A DNA stretch of 64,000 nucleotides from Vulcanimicrobium sp035943995 (GTDB lineage Bacteria; Vulcanimicrobiota; Vulcanimicrobiia; Vulcanimicrobiales; Vulcanimicrobiaceae), in the NCBI GenBank assembly GCA_035943995.1, contig DASZBS010000121.1:1-64000 (forward strand), read 5' to 3'. Shown in pieces: positions 42,141-50,909 of the stretch. The notes under the pieces are model-generated. The model was not told where the DNA came from and did not search any database. It saw nothing but the letters and a program-made list of their open reading frames with translations. Position numbers and translations under genes: made by a program. Each line of letters opens with the position of its first letter. The first letter of the stretch is position 1.

Positions 42141-42947
42141 CTAGAGCAGGTCCATGAAGTCGCGCCGTTTGGCTCGGAAAAACCACGCGCCCAGCACGAC
42201 CCAGACGATCCCGGTGAACAGCAACACCACGATGGGCCGATAGTGAATGGGCCCGCGCGCGATGGTGACCTCGCGCAGGGCCGTGATGGCTTGCCCGACG
42301 GGGTTGAGGTTGTACCACGGCCGGATCTGCGGCGACACCAGCTCGATCGGGTAGAACAGCGGGCTCGAGAACCACAGGATGAAGCCGACGATCTGCCACA
42401 GGTGCGGCAGATCGCGGAAGAACACGAACAGCGCGGCGAGCGCGAGCGAGGCCCCGGTCACCAGCAGCACCACCCCCGCCAGCACGACCGGAACGAGGAT
42501 CGCCCGAACGGGATCGTGCGTGACGACGAGCGAGATGACGAACACGATCGGGAACGACGTCACGCCCTGCTGGAACACGTTCGCGCCGACCGCCGCGAGC
42601 GGAAAGATCGCCGGCGGCAGCGCGATCTTGTTGAGCAGCGAGCCGTTGGCGACGACGCTGGTGAGCGCTTCGCTCGTCGCGTTCATGAAGAACGTCACCA
42701 CCACCAGCCCGACGAACGCCGAGATCACGTACCGCACCACCGAACCGTCGTAGAACTTGCTGAACGTGGCGCCGAAGATCGCGGTGTAGACGGCGGTCAT
42801 CAGCACGGGGTTGGTGAACGACCAAAGGATCCCGAGCGCGGTGCCGCGGTAACGAACCTTGAGGGCGCGGAACGCTGAGATGCGAACGAGCTGGAGGTTG
42901 CGCCGGGTGTTGCCGGTCACGAACGAATCGTTGAGTGCTGTAGCCAT
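42141..42947 (-). CDS. ABC polysaccharide exporter permease (Wzm-like)
   Basis: 268 residues from ATG at 42947, giving the normal Wzm length. ABC-2 type permease with about six membrane segments; NLQLVRISAFRALKVRYRGTALGILWSFTNPVL at the N-terminus is typical of the family (amphipathic helix plus first membrane span), and WFSSPLFYPIELVSP falls near residue 185. Pairs with the adjacent ATPase to flip lipid-linked polysaccharide across the inner membrane. The stop codon abuts the Wzt start. Confidence 0.88.
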   Translation of the reverse strand: MATALNDSFVTGNTRRNLQLVRISAFRALKVRYRGTALGILWSFTNPVLMTAVYTAIFGATFSKFYDGSVVRYVISAFVGLVVVTFFMNATSEALTSVVANGSLLNKIALPPAIFPLAAVGANVFQQGVTSFPIVFVISLVVTHDPVRAILVPVVLAGVVLLVTGASLALAALFVFFRDLPHLWQIVGFILWFSSPLFYPIELVSPQIRPWYNLNPVGQAITALREVTIARGPIHYRPIVVLLFTGIVWVVLGAWFFRAKRRDFMDLL

Positions 42948-43038
42948 GAGGACGAACGCCGCCGCGGTGGGCGACCAAGCTTTCCTAGAGTAGGGCGCGG
43001 CTGGGGGCCGGTCCTTCCGACGCCGACAGAAGTCGGAT

Positions 43039-44856
43039 TCAGAGCCGCAGCGAGAAGTCTTCCGCTTCGAGCGTGAGATGCGGGTTGTAGTACGGATCGT
43101 TGCGGCTCGCGCAGTGCCAGCGCTCCTGCATGATCCCCGCCTCGCGCGCATACCTCGCTTGCTTGTCGGCGGTGTCCTCGTAGCCGCGGCTCTTGGACTC
43201 GTCGTGCACGAGCACGACGTGCGGCAGGTAGACGTTGCGCAATCCGAGCGCGCCGATCTTCAGGCACAGGTCCACGTCGTTGAACGCGACCCCCAGCGCT
43301 TCGTCGAAGCCCCCGGCGCGCTCGAACACCTCGCGCCGCAGCATCAAGCATGCGCCGGTGAGCGCCGAGTAGTTGTTCACCGTGCGCAGGATGTTGAAAT
43401 AGCCGCCGGTCCCGCCGTCCGCATACTTGTGCACGTGGCCGGCGATCCCGCCGATCCCCGTGACGACGCCGGCATGCTGGATCGTGCCGTCGGGATACAG
43501 CAGCTTGGGGCCCACCGCGCCGATGCTCGGGCGCTGCGCCTGCTCCACCATCGCCTCGAGCCAGTCTTTCGTCACGACCTCGACGTCGTTGTTGAGGAAC
43601 AGCACGTACGCCCCATCGCAGTTGCGCGCGGCGTAGTTGTTGATCGCCGCGAAGTTGAACGGCACGTCGTAGCGCAGCACGCGCACGCGCGGCTCGGCCG
43701 CGCTCCAGCGCGCGAACGCCGCCAGCGACGCCGGGTCGGTCGAACCGTTGTCGACGAGCACCACCTCGAAGTCCGGATACGTCGGCGCCGCGAAGACGGA
43801 CGCGAGCGCGCGTTCCACGTCGTCGCCGTGGTCGCGCGTCGGCATGACGATGCTGATCTTCTCCGGCCGTTGCAGCGCGTAGCGAACGACGTAGCTCCCC
43901 GGCTGCGCCAGCTCCACGACCCGGCCCGGTTCGCCGCGCCGCACGAGCGCCGCTTCGAGCGCGCGCCGCCCCGCCTCGTACGCGTACTGTTTCGGCGCGG
44001 CGCTGCTCGCGGTCGACGCGGCGTGGATGCGCCAGTGGTAGAGCACGCGCGGGATGTGGTGGATGCGCTCGGTGCGCTCGGTGAGCCGCAGCACCAGATC
44101 GTAGTCCTGGCTCCCTTCGAATCCGGTGCGAAAGCCGCCGAGCTCCGTCACCAGCGCGCGGCGGAACACCGCGAGGTGGCCGGTGTACATGCGCGCGAGC
44201 AGCGAGTCGGGCGCCCAGTCCGGCTTGAAGTACGGCTCGCTGCGGTGGCCGTCTTCGTCGATCTTGTCTTCGTCGCTGTAGAGAACGTCGGCGTCCGGAT
44301 CGCGGTTCACCGCGAGCGCGACGTGGAACAGTGCGTCGCGGGCGAGCACGTCGTCGTGGTCGAGCAGCGCGACGTACTCGCCCGTCGCGAGCGCGAGCGC
44401 GCTATTGCTGGCGGCGGCGATGTGCCCGTTCTCGTCGCGCAACGCGAGCTTGACCCGCGCGTTCCGCGCCGCGTACTCCGCCAGCACGCGCCGCACGTGC
44501 GGCAGCGTGGACGCGTCGTCGGCGACGCACAGCTCCCAGTGCGGGTAGAGCTGCGCGAGCACCGAGTCGAGCGCTTCGCGCAGATAGCGTTCGGGCGGGT
44601 CGAACACCGGCACGAGCACGCTGATCGTGGGCGTGCGCGGCAGCACGGCGACCGTGTCGGCCATGAGCTGCGCGTCGCCGGGGCGCAGGTCGTTTCCGCT
44701 GATCCAGCGGTCGTAGCCGGTGCCTCGCGTCGTCGCGCGCTCGATCCGCTCGAGCACCACGTCGAAAGGTGGCTGCACGCCGGTCGCGTCGAGACCGAGC
44801 CGGCGCTTGACGGCGAACCACGCGTTGCGCAGCTGCCAGAACTTGCTCGACCGCAT
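43039..44856 (-). CDS. Tandem GT2 glycosyltransferase
   Basis: 605 residues from ATG at 44856. Two GT-A domains: the first (about 75-305) with ISVLVPVFDPPERYLREAL, CVADDASTLPHV and YVALLDHDDVLA; the second (about 335-590) with ISIVMPTRDHGDDVERAL, VVLVDNGSTDPA and YVLFLNNDVEVV, ending in DPYYNPHLTLEAEDFSLRL. The reading frame stays open upstream to about 45063 and encodes coiled-coil-like sequence (for example HALEAERNELAGQLES at about 44958-44911) of the sort that precedes SSKFWQLRNAWF in relatives. No usual start codon is present there, so the true N-terminus may be longer (see findings). Probably extends a rhamnan- or fucose-type chain. Confidence 0.82.
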   Translation of the reverse strand: MRSSKFWQLRNAWFAVKRRLGLDATGVQPPFDVVLERIERATTRGTGYDRWISGNDLRPGDAQLMADTVAVLPRTPTISVLVPVFDPPERYLREALDSVLAQLYPHWELCVADDASTLPHVRRVLAEYAARNARVKLALRDENGHIAAASNSALALATGEYVALLDHDDVLARDALFHVALAVNRDPDADVLYSDEDKIDEDGHRSEPYFKPDWAPDSLLARMYTGHLAVFRRALVTELGGFRTGFEGSQDYDLVLRLTERTERIHHIPRVLYHWRIHAASTASSAAPKQYAYEAGRRALEAALVRRGEPGRVVELAQPGSYVVRYALQRPEKISIVMPTRDHGDDVERALASVFAAPTYPDFEVVLVDNGSTDPASLAAFARWSAAEPRVRVLRYDVPFNFAAINNYAARNCDGAYVLFLNNDVEVVTKDWLEAMVEQAQRPSIGAVGPKLLYPDGTIQHAGVVTGIGGIAGHVHKYADGGTGGYFNILRTVNNYSALTGACLMLRREVFERAGGFDEALGVAFNDVDLCLKIGALGLRNVYLPHVVLVHDESKSRGYEDTADKQARYAREAGIMQERWHCASRNDPYYNPHLTLEAEDFSLRL

Positions 44857-45025
44857 CGAGATCAGCTCGGCGCGCAGCGACTCGGCCGCGGTGCGCGTGC
44901 GCTGCGCGATGCGCGCTACCGACTCCAGTTGTCCCGCGAGCTCGTTGCGCTCGGCTTCGAGCGCGTGGAGCTTCGCGCGCAGCCGTGCCTCGCCGGCGCC
45001 CGGCGGCGACGGGGTTACGGGCTGC

Positions 45026-45973
45026 TCACCGGGCGTGGAGATGAGTCGGGTTCCCCGCGAGGTCGTGGTACGTCAAGCAGCCCCGCGCGAAAAAATGACA
45101 CACGAGCGCACGCCGCGACGTGCCGATGCGCGCGCGCGGCGCGCCGCCGTGGATGAGGTTGCCGTGCCACAGCAGCAGATCGCCCTTGCGCGGCGCGAAG
45201 TAGCGCGGCTGCAACGCGTGTTCCGCAATGAGCTGCGTGATCCGCGGCTCGTAGCGCTGCGCGTACGGTCCGTAGCCCGCGTTGCGAAAGTCGTCGTCCG
45301 AGATCTCGACGTCTTCGGAGAACACGTACGGCAAGCGGTGCGAGCCGGGATAGTACACCAGCGGGCCCGACTCGGGCGCGATGTCCTCGAGCGCCAGCCA
45401 CGATGCCGCGAGATAGCCCAGCGGGTACGTCGTCATGTGGATCGCGTCGGAATGCTCGCGCTGCTCGCTGGCTTTATGTCCCACGATCGTCTGGAACGGC
45501 AGCGCGTCGGCGCCGAGCATCACCGAAACGATCTCGACGAGCGCCGGATCGTTGAGGAGCCGGTCGATCTCCGGCACGGCCGTGTGCGGATTGAGCGTGC
45601 GGCCGGGCAGCGGGTCCGCGGCGGTCGGCTCCGCATCGGGCACGACGCGGCGCTCCGCCAGCGCGCGCTCGTACGCGTCCCACGCCGCGTCGATGCGGCC
45701 CTCGTCGACGAACGCCGGGATGACGACGAAGCCGTCGCGCGCCCATGCGCGCGCGAACGCGGCTTCCGTCGCGCGGATCGCGCCGCGCAGGCGTTGGGCT
45801 TCGATCGCCGCCATCGCGTCGGGGCGGTCGAGCCACGGGAGCGGACCCGCGTCCGGGAACGCGCCGGGGTGGTAGCGTTCGACGGCGCCTGGGGTCAGCG
45901 GCCGGTCGGGGACGACGGGACCGAAGCGCGTTCGCGGCTTGCTCCCGATCAACCGCGCGACCAGCGCGTTCAC
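45026..45973 (-). CDS. Phytanoyl-CoA dioxygenase (PhyH) family oxygenase
   Basis: 315 residues from GTG at 45973 (GTGA overlap). Fe(II)/2-oxoglutarate oxygenase: EHSDAIHMTTYPLGYL supplies the HxD iron ligands, LLLWHGNLIHGGAP the distal His, and GTSRRALVCHFFAR the 2-oxoglutarate-binding Arg. The N-terminal region GFVVIPAFVDEGRIDAAW is also typical. In a glycan locus such an enzyme could hydroxylate a sugar, a lipid carrier or a methyl/acyl substituent. It lies between the DPM1-like transferase and the tandem GT2 gene. Confidence 0.8.
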   Translation of the reverse strand: MNALVARLIGSKPRTRFGPVVPDRPLTPGAVERYHPGAFPDAGPLPWLDRPDAMAAIEAQRLRGAIRATEAAFARAWARDGFVVIPAFVDEGRIDAAWDAYERALAERRVVPDAEPTAADPLPGRTLNPHTAVPEIDRLLNDPALVEIVSVMLGADALPFQTIVGHKASEQREHSDAIHMTTYPLGYLAASWLALEDIAPESGPLVYYPGSHRLPYVFSEDVEISDDDFRNAGYGPYAQRYEPRITQLIAEHALQPRYFAPRKGDLLLWHGNLIHGGAPRARIGTSRRALVCHFFARGCLTYHDLAGNPTHLHAR

Positions 45974-46764
45974 GGCGCCGCCGCTTCGGACCGCGGCGCG
46001 GGCAGGTCGGCCTTGGCTGACCCCGGGAACCGCGGCGGCCGCTCGTAGTCGCCGCGCGACAGCCACCGCTCGATCAGCACGTACAGCACGATGAACAGGT
46101 AGCGGCTGCCCATCTCCTTGATGTTGAACTTCGAGACGCCGTGCTTGCGGTTGTACCAGTTCGTCGGCACGACCGTCCACGAGTAGCCCCGCACGATCGC
46201 TTTGAGCGGCAGCTCGACGGTGATGTTGAAGTGGTGCGACAAGACCGGCCGCACGCCGTCGATGACTTCGCGGCGGTAGCATTTGAAGGCGTTGGTGATA
46301 TCGTTGTAGCGCATCCCGAACAGCAGCGCCACGAAGGCGTTCGCGAAGCGGTTCAGCAGCAGCTTGGGCAACGGGTACTCCACCACCGTCGCCTTCCGCG
46401 TGAAGCGCGAGCCGAAGGCGCAGTCGTACCCGCGCTCGATCGCGCGCCAGTACGCGACGATGTCGTCGACGTCGTCCGACGCATCCGCCATCACGATGCA
46501 CACGGCGTCGCCGCGAAACGCGTCCAGGCCGGTGTGGATCGCGTTGCCGAAGCCGCGCTCGCGCAGGTTCGGGACGCCGCGCACGGCGGGGCACGATTGC
46601 GCCGCGTGCGCGATCGCCGCCATCGTCCCGTCCGACGAATGGTCGTCCACGACGACGATCTCGAACGCGATGTCCGCGGCGCCGAGGCGTTTTGCGATCG
46701 CGTCGACCGTGCTCGAGATCGAGCCCTGCTCGTTATGCGCGGGGATGACGATGGACAGCAGCAT
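45970..46764 (-). CDS. GT2 glycosyltransferase, dolichol-phosphate mannosyltransferase-like
   Basis: 264 residues, ATG at 46764. GT-A domain: LSIVIPAHNEQGSISSTV, EIVVVDDHSSDGTMAAI, RERGFGNAIHTGLDAFRGDA and VIMADASDDVDDI-type acidic motif, with LLFGMRYNDITNAFKCYRR further on. A hydrophobic segment near residue 225 (YLFIVLYVLIERWL) may anchor it. Together with the two downstream-coded epimerases it forms a three-gene set (transferase plus two SDRs) that also occurs elsewhere in glycan loci, in my recollection. It probably acts on a polyprenyl phosphate or a lipid-linked acceptor. Confidence 0.8.
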   Translation of the reverse strand: MLLSIVIPAHNEQGSISSTVDAIAKRLGAADIAFEIVVVDDHSSDGTMAAIAHAAQSCPAVRGVPNLRERGFGNAIHTGLDAFRGDAVCIVMADASDDVDDIVAYWRAIERGYDCAFGSRFTRKATVVEYPLPKLLLNRFANAFVALLFGMRYNDITNAFKCYRREVIDGVRPVLSHHFNITVELPLKAIVRGYSWTVVPTNWYNRKHGVSKFNIKEMGSRYLFIVLYVLIERWLSRGDYERPPRFPGSAKADLPAPRSEAAAP

Positions 46765-46765
46765 G

Positions 46766-47860
46766 CTACGCCGGCGCGCCTTGCGCGCGCGCCTCGTCGG
46801 CCCAGCGCTCGACGTTCTTCTCGAAGATCTCGGTCAGCAGCGCCGTGATGTCGTAGCGCTGTTCCCAGTTCGGGTAGTGGTCCTTGAACTTAGCCATGTC
46901 GCTGATGTACCAGATGTGGTCGCCCGCCCGGTTCACGTCGGTATACGCCCAGTCGAGCTTGCGCCCGGCGATCGTCTCGCACATCTCGATCGCTTCGAGC
47001 ATCGAGCAGTTGCTGAAGCGCGTGCCGCCGACGTTGTAGACCTCGCCGCACCGCGGCGCGCGAAAAATGTGGTCGAACGCGTCGACGAGGTCGCGCGCGT
47101 GGATGTTGTCGCGAACCTGCTTGCCCTTGTATCCGAACACCGTGTACGGCAACCCGACGGCCGTGCACTTCATCAAGTACGCCAGGAAACCGTGGAGCTT
47201 CGTCCCCGAGTGGTTCGGACCGGTGAGACAGCCGCCGCGCACGACGGCCGTCGGCATCGAGAAGTAGCGGCCGTACTCTTGAACGAGCACGTCCGCCGCG
47301 ACTTTGGACGCGCCGAACAGCGAGTGCATCGACTGATCGATCCGCAGGCGCTCGTCGATCCCCTCCCAGGCCGCGTGCCCGGGCTCGAGCTCCCAGCGCC
47401 GCGGGAGCTCCACGAGCGGGAGCTCGTTGGGCGCGTCGCCGTACACTTTGTTGGTCGACGTGAAGATGAACACCGCTTGCGGGCAGTGCTTGCGCGCGGC
47501 TTCGAGCACCGCGAGCGTGCCGTTGGCGTTGACCGTGAAGTCCGTCTGCGGATCGCTCGCCGCCCAATCGTGCGACGGCTGCGCGGCGGCATGGATCACC
47601 AGGGCGATGCGTTTGGCGTCGCGCGCGAACACGTCGTCCATCGCCGCCGCGTCGCGGATGTCGGCGTCGACGTGCCGGTATTGCTTGGGGTAGCGCGCTT
47701 CGAGTGCCCGCCGGTTCCATTCGGTCGACGCGTCCTCGCCGAAGAACCGCCGCCGGAAGTCGTTGTCGACGCCGACGATCTCGTGCCCGCGCTCCGCGAA
47801 ATAGGCCACCGACTCGGACCCGATGAGTCCCGCGGAACCGGTGACGACGACGACTGACAT
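46766..47860 (-). CDS. NAD-dependent epimerase, CDP-tyvelose-epimerase-like, Phe at the Tyr position
   Basis: 364 residues from ATG at 47860. Extended SDR with TGSAGLIGSESVAYF, TSTNKVYGDAPNELP, GKQVRDNIHARDLVDAFDH and NVGGTRFSNCSMLEA, matching the layout of CDP-paratose 2-epimerase. At the position of the catalytic YxxxK the sequence is FGASKVAAD (TTC codon), so the usual tyrosine is replaced by phenylalanine. This may be a trait of its subfamily. Substrate probably a CDP- or GDP-hexose; C2 epimerisation is a possibility. It forms a pair with the next SDR. Confidence 0.75.
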   Translation of the reverse strand: MSVVVVTGSAGLIGSESVAYFAERGHEIVGVDNDFRRRFFGEDASTEWNRRALEARYPKQYRHVDADIRDAAAMDDVFARDAKRIALVIHAAAQPSHDWAASDPQTDFTVNANGTLAVLEAARKHCPQAVFIFTSTNKVYGDAPNELPLVELPRRWELEPGHAAWEGIDERLRIDQSMHSLFGASKVAADVLVQEYGRYFSMPTAVVRGGCLTGPNHSGTKLHGFLAYLMKCTAVGLPYTVFGYKGKQVRDNIHARDLVDAFDHIFRAPRCGEVYNVGGTRFSNCSMLEAIEMCETIAGRKLDWAYTDVNRAGDHIWYISDMAKFKDHYPNWEQRYDITALLTEIFEKNVERWADEARAQGAPA

Positions 47861-47889
47861 GACGGGGTGGGCTCCTTCGGGAAGGCCGC

Positions 47890-48960
47890 TCAGGACCAAA
47901 GCGGGGCAACGAGGCGTTCGTTCGCGCGAATCCATTCGAAGATCGCAGCGAGCGTTTCCCGCGGCGACTTCGCGGGCGCCCAGCCGGTGTCCGCGGTGAC
48001 GCGCGTGTTGTCCGTGACGTAGATGCGGACGTCGGACGGACGGTTCTCCGCGACGCGCGTGATGTCCACTCGGTTGCCGGTGATCTCCTCGCACAGCGCG
48101 GTCGTCTCGAGCAGCGACAAGCTCGACGCGACGCCGCCGCCGGCGTTGTACACGCGGCGCGGAAGCGATGCGATCGCGTCGAGCTGGCGCAGGACGAGAT
48201 CGCACAGCTCGTCGATCGCCACGAAATCGCGGACCTGTTTGCCGGTACCGCCGTACCCGATGTACGCAAGCGGCCGCTTGAAGTAATGCCGGCCCATCCA
48301 CAGCGCGAACACGCCTTGATCGACCTTGCCCATCTGCCACGGCCCGGTGATGACGCCGCAGCGGTTGACGACATAGCGCAAGCCGTACATGTCGGCGTAC
48401 TCGGCGAGCAGCAGCTCGCATGCGAGCTTCGTCGCGCCGTACAGCGACCGCGCGCCGTCGAGCGCGAACTCTTCGGCGACGCCGGCCGGTCCCACGCCGC
48501 GCATCGTCTGCGCCGCCGCGATGTCGAAGCGCGTCGCGGCCTCGTCGAACGCGATCGCCTCCAGCGCCGCGACGGGATAGACGCGGCTGGTCGAGAGGAA
48601 CACGACGTCGGCCCCGTGCCGCCGGGCGACCTCCAGCAAGTTGACCGTGCCGGTCAAGTTGGTGTCGATCACGTAGGACGGGCCGCTCTCGTACGCGGCA
48701 AGTACGGCCGGCTCGGCCGAGCAGTCCACCACGAGGTCGAACCGCAACCCCGGGAACGCCAAGTCGTCGGGGCGCCGGATGTCGGCATGCACGAACTCGA
48801 CGCGCGCGGCGGCGAGCCGCGGAAGATTCCACTCGGAGCCGCGCCGCTTGAGACTGTCGATCGCTACGATGCGCGCGTCCGCGTAGCGGTCGCGCAAGCG
48901 CAGCGCCAAGTTGGAGCCGACGAAACCGGCCCCGCCGGCGACCAGGATGGTGGAGGGCAT
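47890..48960 (-). CDS. NAD-dependent epimerase/dehydratase, CDP-paratose 2-epimerase-like
   Basis: 356 residues from ATG at 48960. Extended SDR: ILVAGGAGFVGSNLALRL, FLSTSRVYPVAALEAI, SLYGATKLACELL (YxxxK intact), GKQVRDFVAIDELCDLVLRQL, NAGGGVASSLSLLE. The sequence layout and the KQVRD segment resemble CDP-tyvelose epimerase. It is first of the three-gene set with the following epimerase and DPM1-like transferase, and is divergent from the plus-strand membrane protein. The two SDRs likely work on the same sugar in sequence or as a heteromer. Confidence 0.77.
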   Translation of the reverse strand: MPSTILVAGGAGFVGSNLALRLRDRYADARIVAIDSLKRRGSEWNLPRLAAARVEFVHADIRRPDDLAFPGLRFDLVVDCSAEPAVLAAYESGPSYVIDTNLTGTVNLLEVARRHGADVVFLSTSRVYPVAALEAIAFDEAATRFDIAAAQTMRGVGPAGVAEEFALDGARSLYGATKLACELLLAEYADMYGLRYVVNRCGVITGPWQMGKVDQGVFALWMGRHYFKRPLAYIGYGGTGKQVRDFVAIDELCDLVLRQLDAIASLPRRVYNAGGGVASSLSLLETTALCEEITGNRVDITRVAENRPSDVRIYVTDNTRVTADTGWAPAKSPRETLAAIFEWIRANERLVAPLWS

Positions 48961-49022
48961 CTCGGCGGTGATATTTCCCGCCCCCGGAGGGCGCCCTTCG
49001 GCGTGCGCGAACGGGCCGGGCG

Positions 49023-50909
49023 GTGACCGTGCCCCGTCCGATGCGGCCGGCCCTTACCGCGCTCGGGTTGCTGCCGGCCGTGCTGTGGGGCCTGTCGCTC
49101 GCCCAGCCGCCGGCGCCGACGTCGCTGGGACTCGACGAGTCCTGGCGCATCGGGCTGACGCTCGCGACGAAGCTCGGGCTGAGCTTCGGGCACGACATCG
49201 TGTTCACGTTCGGCCCGCTCGGCTTCGCGCTCAAGGGCGCGCCGGACCCCGCGCTCGCGACCGCCACGGCGCTGTTCACCGCCTTGCTCGCCGCCGCCGC
49301 CGCGGGCGGCGTCTGGAGCGCCGTCGCGGGCCGGGGCGGCGCCCTGCTCAAGCTCGTGGCGGTCGCCGTCGTGGTGTTCGTCGCCTCGAACGTGACCCTC
49401 GACTACGCCGCGCTCATCGGCGTGGTCGCGCTGCTCGTGCGCGCCGGGCGGTACCCGGCCGCCGCGCCGCTGGTCGGGCTCGTCGTCGGCGCGGTCGCCC
49501 TCGCCGGTTTGCTCTCGAAATACACGCTGGGCCTGGACACGCTCGCCGCCGGCGGGGCGGTGTGGCTCGTCGAGGCCGTGCGCGGGCCGCGGCGCCGCCG
49601 CCGCGCCGCGCTGCTCGCCGCCGCGATCTGCGGCGCCGTCGTCGTCGTCGGCCTGGCCGCGGCGTTCCGGTTCTCGCCGGAGGCGCTCGCGGCGTACGTG
49701 CGCGGGGCGGCTGCCATCTCGGACGGCTACTCCGCCGGGATGGTGATCCGCGGTCCCCGGCTTCAAGTCGCCGTCGCGCTCGCGGTCGGCGCGGCGCTCG
49801 CGCTGCTCGCGCTGCTCGCGGTGCGCGAGCGCAAGCCCGCGCCGGCGCTGCTGGTGTGCGCCGTGATGTTCTTGTCGTGGAAGCACAGCTTCGTGCGCCA
49901 GGACGGGCACATTCTCTACTACTTCGACATGGCCGCGGTGTGCGCGGCGCTGCTCGCCGTCACGCTGCGGCGCAATACGGCGATCGCGCTGGGCGCCGCG
50001 ACGACCGCCCTCGCGTTCGGCGCGCTCGTGTGGGCGCAGGTGCAGGTGTACGGCACGCCGGGTGCGCTGTTCCACCCGGCGCGCATCGCGCGCGGCGCGG
50101 CGTACCTGCTGCAGCCGCGCAGCACCGAGGCAGAGCTCGCCGCGGAGGGCGACGCGGCGCTCGCGCCGGACCGCCTGCCCAAAGCCGTTCGCGACCGCAT
50201 CGGGGACGCGTCCGTGAACGTGCTGCCCTGGGAGATGGCGATCGTCCAAGCGGAGCGGCTGCGCTGGGCGCCGCTGCCCGTCTTCCAGTCCTACAGCGCG
50301 TACACGCCGCTGCTCGACGGCCTCAACCGCGACGCGCTCGTGACGCGCGGCGCGGCGTTCGTGCTCTACGACTACATCTCCGTCGACCGCCGCTACCCGT
50401 TCGGCGAGGCGCCCGCGACGACGGCGGAACTGCTGTGCCGCTATACCATGGCCGTCCCGAACATCCGGACGCTGAAGAGCTTCAACGGCTACGCGCTGCT
50501 CGAACGCGGCGCGTCCGCGCACTGCGACGCCGAACCGGCCGGCAGCGCCGCCGGCGTCGCGATCAACGTGCCCGTCGCGGTGCCGCCCGCGGGCTCGCCC
50601 GACGCGTTCGTCGTCGCGTCGTTCGCGCTGCGCCCCACGTTCGCGACGACGGTGCGCACGGCGCTGTGGCGCGGTCCGGAGGTGTTCTTGACGGCGCGCT
50701 TCGACGACGGGTCGCAGGTGACGTACCGCGCGGTCGCGGCGACGCTGCTCGACGGCGTCGTGGTGTCCGCCGTCCCGCGCGACGGTCGCGAGGCCGACCG
50801 TTTCTTCGAACGGCAGGCCGTCGGGCGCGTTCGCGACGTCACGATCGTCGCGCCGCCGGGCGCGTACGCGCTCGACGCGGTGACCTTCACGCGCGAGCGG
50901 CGGCGGTGA
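49023..50909 (+). CDS. Large polytopic membrane protein, unknown function
   Basis: 628 residues from GTG at 49023. Roughly eight to ten hydrophobic segments cover about residues 10-360, then a soluble C-terminal region of about 260 residues containing strand-rich text (VPPAGSPDAFVVASFALRPTF). A short loop after the first span contains LGLDESWRIGLTLATKLGLSFG with an acidic pair in the place where GT-C enzymes carry their catalytic Asp/Glu; no further GT-C motif is evident. Stops within a GTGA overlap with the UXS gene, so they share an operon. Possibly a lipid-linked-sugar-dependent transferase. Confidence 0.6.
   Translation: MTVPRPMRPALTALGLLPAVLWGLSLAQPPAPTSLGLDESWRIGLTLATKLGLSFGHDIVFTFGPLGFALKGAPDPALATATALFTALLAAAAAGGVWSAVAGRGGALLKLVAVAVVVFVASNVTLDYAALIGVVALLVRAGRYPAAAPLVGLVVGAVALAGLLSKYTLGLDTLAAGGAVWLVEAVRGPRRRRRAALLAAAICGAVVVVGLAAAFRFSPEALAAYVRGAAAISDGYSAGMVIRGPRLQVAVALAVGAALALLALLAVRERKPAPALLVCAVMFLSWKHSFVRQDGHILYYFDMAAVCAALLAVTLRRNTAIALGAATTALAFGALVWAQVQVYGTPGALFHPARIARGAAYLLQPRSTEAELAAEGDAALAPDRLPKAVRDRIGDASVNVLPWEMAIVQAERLRWAPLPVFQSYSAYTPLLDGLNRDALVTRGAAFVLYDYISVDRRYPFGEAPATTAELLCRYTMAVPNIRTLKSFNGYALLERGASAHCDAEPAGSAAGVAINVPVAVPPAGSPDAFVVASFALRPTFATTVRTALWRGPEVFLTARFDDGSQVTYRAVAATLLDGVVVSAVPRDGREADRFFERQAVGRVRDVTIVAPPGAYALDAVTFTRERRR

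Noticed and set aside
43017..43037. Small hairpin (CCGAC-agaa-GTCGG) next to the tandem GT2 stop
   Set aside because: Five-bp stem with no T-tract; too weak to call a terminator.
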